The position numbers and the translations under genes are program-made. A DNA stretch of 64,000 nucleotides, taken from the NCBI GenBank assembly GCA_914767715.1, contig OU612070.1:5721501-5785500 (forward strand). Reading direction: 5' to 3'. This document shows positions 60,029 to 64,000 of this stretch, one piece after another (position 1 is the first letter of the stretch; the number at the start of each line of letters is the position of its first letter). Under the pieces are notes generated by a model, which saw only the letters and a list, made by a program, of their open reading frames with translations, was not told where the DNA came from and did not search any database. The stretch comes from Membranipora membranacea. Taxonomy: Eukaryota; Bryozoa; Gymnolaemata; Cheilostomatida; Membraniporidae.

Positions 60029-61931
60029 TGTGTGTGAATAGCTATCGTAGAGAGTTTGAGCCAGACACCAGTCTGCCGATCAGCTGTTAGGGAGCCTGCA
60101 CAATAGTGAGGATAACAGATTTTGATCACACAATGAGAACAGTCTGATAATTTACATAGCACATAACCTAATATTAATACATTGAAAATGATGAGCCTTA
60201 AAAATTCTCTGAAAAACAATACTAATGACGAAAAAATAATACGGGAATTAACTGGACAGAATCGGTCATAGTTGTCATAGTGGATTTTTTACTTCACCTT
60301 GAACGTCCACATAGTAGCTATACTTGTTATCTCCATATGGTGCCTAGAATAGATATTCTCCTACAGGTAGGATTGTGCTCTCCTGAGAGGTGATATGTAC
60401 TTCTACTCTGTTGGAGTATGCTGATATGTAAGCTGTGATGTTCTCCATCCGACATTCAAATCCTGGAAATGAATATAAAAAATGTGTAATGGTAACTATT
60501 ATTACTTTCTTATTGATATAACTAAACAATCAAATATCTTTATATTGAATCTCGAAAAGGATCAGAACATTATATAAAAAATATCATCTATTAAATTATG
60601 AAAACTAGGTAATAGCAACGCGAAATTTTTTCATCAACATGGGTCATAAAGCACTGAATTATCCCGCAAGTTGTTGATCAACATAACTCTGAAACACCTA
60701 ATATATAACTTCACATTTCTTATCTGCAACTCACTGGTAAAACACATGGTACACTAGTTGTAGAAAAATATGTAGATGATAGTGCTGCGGAATTCTTTGA
60801 CAGTCCTAAAACCTGAACCACAAGTGACTGAACATCCTCCTTAGGTTTCTCAGAAGCAACCACCGCCAGTTCCTGGAGATCTTACTGTATCAACACAAGC
60901 CTCTTTTGAAAAGAAATTTCACGATTCTATATCACCACATTTTAAGCTAAAGCCTTAACGTAACGTAACTGTTTCATAACTTCATCTATTTCATCAGCTG
61001 TGTTAAAATGATTGCCCTGCAGCCCTAGGCTGAGATGCTGAAGAAGAAGCTTATCAAGAATTTTGTGCATACTGTATGACAGCCCTTCAGTCGTGACACT
61101 GTGCTACTAGCTCCCCTCCTTCTCCTATCTTCAAACACTCAATGGTAATCGGGACTATGGGGACACCGATATGAAGCTCCCCTCGCAAAAACTTGTCCCT
61201 TGTCTCTCACTTCAGCTGGTCACTGATAGGATAAAATGTAGTTAATTGAAACTTTGCTCCATCCAAGTTAAGCACCCTTTTCCCACGCCTTTGTCTTCCG
61301 TTATCTTGTCCGGTTGCTCAAATATCCCCTCATCAAAGGTGAACTGTTTCATTATCTGATTGCCATTTGACGCTATTTTGCCATTTCTCAGGTATACAGG
61401 GAAATTCCTAGCTTACTCAGAAAAGTTTGGTCTGCTATCCGCGTCTACTATTGCCTCTAAGAGATAGTTTGTTAGCTCCCTATCAAACACATAGTTCTCT
61501 GATTATAGTTCATAGATTAGCCTTGTGTTTTCGCACTTGACAAGTGCAACTTCCAATATTTTGCATAGTTTTCATGGAAACGTTATGCGTCACGGCAGCA
61601 GTGTGCGCTTTCAACTACAATTTGACAAACTACAGCTAAAGCTCCCTAGATGTCTCCTATGTCTGTTTTTTCTACATGTGGAGCTAGGCCTGGTTCAACT
61701 GGAGCACGGCTGCCAAATAAACAGCATTTCTTCTAGACGTCCATAGACATATTCATTAGATTTATACAGACATTCCGAGCAGTCTTTAAACTAATGCTTG
61801 TGTTTCTCATCATTAGAGGGCCGATCCCATGCAAGTAAGTCAAAATGGCTGAGAACATTTCTCTATCTTTATTTGTGTAGGACAACCTATAAAAGATCAA
61901 CTTTGCTTGAGTAAATTTTGAGCTGCCCATC
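60029..61931. other. Mostly unexplained stretch
   Basis: A short minus-strand segment at about 60344-60470 (CRMENITAYISAYSNRVEV) follows an acceptor-like TTCCAG and ends in a stop. Another coding-like but stop-interrupted stretch lies near 61330-61500. Neither can be assigned. Confidence 0.3.
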
Positions 61932-62450
61932 TTATCTAGTGACAGGTTTTTTTTGTGTTTCAATATTGAAAATTTCCATTATCAATCTGAAAGTATAAAT
62001 TAAAATACAAAACTGAGCCTTATAATGTAATAATAATAATAATATGGCCCCTGGCGTCTCTGCAACGGCCACCACTAGCAGCTGCTTGGTGTGCACATCA
62101 GTTAGTTTTGACCTGGATTTGTTTTTAATATATGCTAGCTTAGAAAACAATGCTTCACAAAGATATTTGCTACCAAAAAAGACCAACAATCGCATTCTTA
62201 TCTGGCTCAGCGGGTGGTATATTTCTTGTATTGCTGGCTGTTCTTCCAAAGATGACAGCAGTGATGGGTCAGGACATTAAATCAATTACTTGGTCAATGT
62301 CTTTGCAGGCCTTGAATCTATCATTGAACTTCGTGCTCAGATCAGTAATAAACAGCGCTGGACTTCCTTACTGGGCGCCATATTCTTCCAGCATGCTTAG
62401 CTATTGTTTCAGAGTGGGAAAGTGATCATTGTTGACAGAGACATCGATGA
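61932..62450 (-). pseudogene. hAT transposase C-terminal remnant
   Basis: FFGSKYLCEALFSKLAYIKNKSRSKLTDVH is the hAT dimerisation block (FGSxYxCExxFSxMxxIKxxxRSxLTDxHL) of the ZBED/GTF2IRD2-like type. Upstream, in another frame with stops, STKFNDRFKACKDIDQVIDL matches the preceding region. An insertion of two or more frame changes has disabled it. Confidence 0.75.
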
Positions 62451-62614
62451 AATTTAGCTAGCTTGTTACATTTGATTGCAGTGGAGATGTGATTGATTTC
62501 AATCCTATGTTGACATGAATATTGCCAGTTGATTGGAACGGAGGGGGGGGCAGAGAGTGTGACTAAAACAAAGTCAAATAATTGATTACTGAATGTGTTG
62601 CAAGGTATTTTCAC

Positions 62615-62780
62615 GTACTGCACAGCATTAGTCTCTGCTCCTGCAGTGACAGCGCAACTGAGCCATATGTCGTGCTCAGTATCTCGGCCTCCTTCATTTG
62701 CACAAATATGGCTGAGACCTTTTCTACTGATTTAAGACCACATCTTGACACTAGCTTTTTGATCATCTTGACAGGATCAT
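62615..62780 (-). CDS. Possible exon downstream of 63386-63531
   Basis: An open segment, DDPVKMIKKLVSRCGLKSVEKVSAIFVQMKEAEIL, bounded by acceptor TTTTTTAG-type sequence and donor GTGAAA. Its entry phase (1) fits the exit of the segment at 63386-63531. No domain is recognised. It may belong to a host gene or to the element around it. Confidence 0.3.
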
Positions 62781-63000
62781 CTAAAGATAAAAAAAATAAA
62801 AGCATTATTATCAAGCTGGAAATGTGATGTAAAAAAAAATGATTGGAAGCGAGGCACACTTCAAACTTGATATCCATGATGTGACGTCGGCTAAAGGTCC
62901 TATCGATACATGGTATTGGCATCAAGGTTAACTTGCGAACGCAACTCATTTCTTCATTCGAAGGCAGGAACCGTTTTGATTTTCAACCGGTGTATAATCT

Positions 63001-63076
63001 GGCGTAGATCAATGGATAGGGCGAATGGAACTTTAGGTTCAGTGCGGGGCCCAGGTTCAAATCTCCGCCCAGCCGA
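63001..63076 (+). other. tRNA-like sequence (tRNA relic or SINE head)
   Basis: A-box-like TAGATCAATGGATAGGGCG and B-box GGTTCAAATCTCC (63054-63066) at tRNA spacing, resembling a tRNA-Arg layout. The anticodon arm does not form cleanly. Confidence 0.45.
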
Positions 63077-63385
63077 TCTCTTTTCATGTTTTTCATGATG
63101 AAAATTGATAGCATTCATCATGGGAGTGGACCACCCATTCAAAGCATGGAACCAGTGATTGATAGTATGGGAGCCTTATCATAAGGACGGTGGATATTAA
63201 TATTTAAATCACACAACAAATATGGTTGATAATTCACGAGGTACCCCAATGACAAACCTTGAAAAGGGTATTCAGAATGCAAAAAGGTTATGTGCACGAA
63301 ACTGACTGCTGTCAATTATCTAGTACCAGCATTGATAATGATTCAACTGATTAATGCAACACAGTTGTCTATAGCAGTGTCTCAC

Positions 63386-63531
63386 CTTCCAAGCCTAGCC
63401 TATCAAGAAGAAGCTCCACTCTCTCCCTTCCTTTCTCTGCTGAAAAACCAGCAGCGATTTTGTTGAACTCATTATTCGAAATATTTCCATAGATTCTTGT
63501 TGCCCAACCTTTTTCATAGAAAGAGCCCTAC
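63386..63531 (-). CDS. Possible exon upstream of 62615-62780
   Basis: Encodes SFYEKGWATRIYGNISNNEF and GFSAEKGRERVELLLDRLGLE, with donor GTGAGA in phase 1 and an acceptor-like TTGTCAG at its start. It directly abuts the retroelement gag fragment, so its origin is unclear. Confidence 0.3.
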
Positions 63532-64000
63532 TGACAAGGAACCCAATGCAGGACGGTAGGGTGTTGTTTTTGGTATCTTTTACAGCTCAGGCCGTTTCTG
63601 CAGTCGTTGCTCATATGGCCTTTATCCAGACATCCCCAGCAAAGCCTGTTTTCTCTAATGTACTTCTCCTGTTCTTGGAGTTCCAGCTTTCCATAAGCCC
63701 AGCATGTGTCAATGTTGTGAGGCCCATTCGTACAGTACTTGCAGTTGACAATTTTTGTTTGGGTAGAACAAACTCGGGCATTGCTCTGCTGAGGAGAGTT
63801 GTTCTGTTTGCTAGAGCTTTTGTGGCGCAGTCCCATAATCGGTTCGCATGCAGTTGTCTATGAATCTCGTAAAGTCATCAAAGTCAGGGTATTCATCGTA
63901 GAAATGGCGCTTACTTCTGATGGCTCCAACCAATCGTTCTATGAGAGAAACCGGCAGCTTTGAAACCATTTTCTCATTTTCAAATAGTAAAATAAAATAT
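63528..64000 (-). pseudogene. BEL/Pao-type LTR retroelement gag fragment, cut by window edge
   Basis: Two Cys-rich segments, CKYCTNGPHNIDTC and a CCHC knuckle CWGCLDKGHMSNDC, are followed by a third C...H motif near HPTVLH. This is the C-terminal gag layout of BEL/Pao elements. The part nearer 64000 is in a different frame, so at least one frameshift or stop lies near 63840. The pol region would come at lower coordinates but is absent. The fragment runs off the window. Confidence 0.7.

Overview
This window is eukaryotic nuclear DNA from an animal. The genes are split by GT-AG introns, the intergenic DNA is AT-rich, and debris from many metazoan transposon classes fills the rest. The gene content (a furin/PC5-like membrane convertase and a clusterin-like secreted protein) points to an invertebrate. 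I cannot name the species; a sponge or other early-branching animal is only a guess.

Two host genes can be reconstructed exon by exon. On the minus strand, 12789 to 9424, eight exons encode a 340-residue secreted protein. Its cysteine spacing, internal R-x-K-R site and two-chain layout match clusterin; a TATA box lies 55 bases upstream. On the plus strand, 20124 to 39257, 23 exons encode a 1229-residue proprotein convertase: signal peptide, prodomain, subtilisin-like catalytic domain, P domain, about ten furin-like cysteine repeats, a transmembrane helix and a short tail. The catalytic residues are present, but several acidic pocket residues that give furin its taste for basic sites appear replaced, and no R-x-x-R autocleavage site is visible. 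The two genes are divergent, about 7.3 kb apart. The convertase promoter and its first 28 coding bases exist in a second copy 2.75 kb upstream.

Region by region: 0-6.2 kb is a minisatellite split by a Rex1/L2-like LINE, which is itself interrupted by a 2.25-kb terminal-inverted-repeat element with a 10-bp target duplication. 6.2-9.4 kb has no gene, only a SINE. 9.4-12.85 kb is the clusterin-like gene. 12.85-20.1 kb holds small repeats, a 285-bp MITE and the duplicated promoter. 20.1-39.3 kb is the convertase, whose introns carry a SINE, a foldback element with a tRNA-like core and a LINE fragment. 39.3-64 kb has no confident host gene. It holds LINE, Ty1/copia, gag zinc-knuckle, BEL/Pao-like, KDZ-like, Mutator-like, CACTA-like and hAT remnants, plus several large foldback structures, notably 43.65-45.98 kb with a second palindrome inserted in one arm.

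The likely biology is in the secretory pathway: a convertase and a two-chain secreted protein with a canonical furin site lie side by side. Whether one processes the other is open; the pocket substitutions argue against assuming it.
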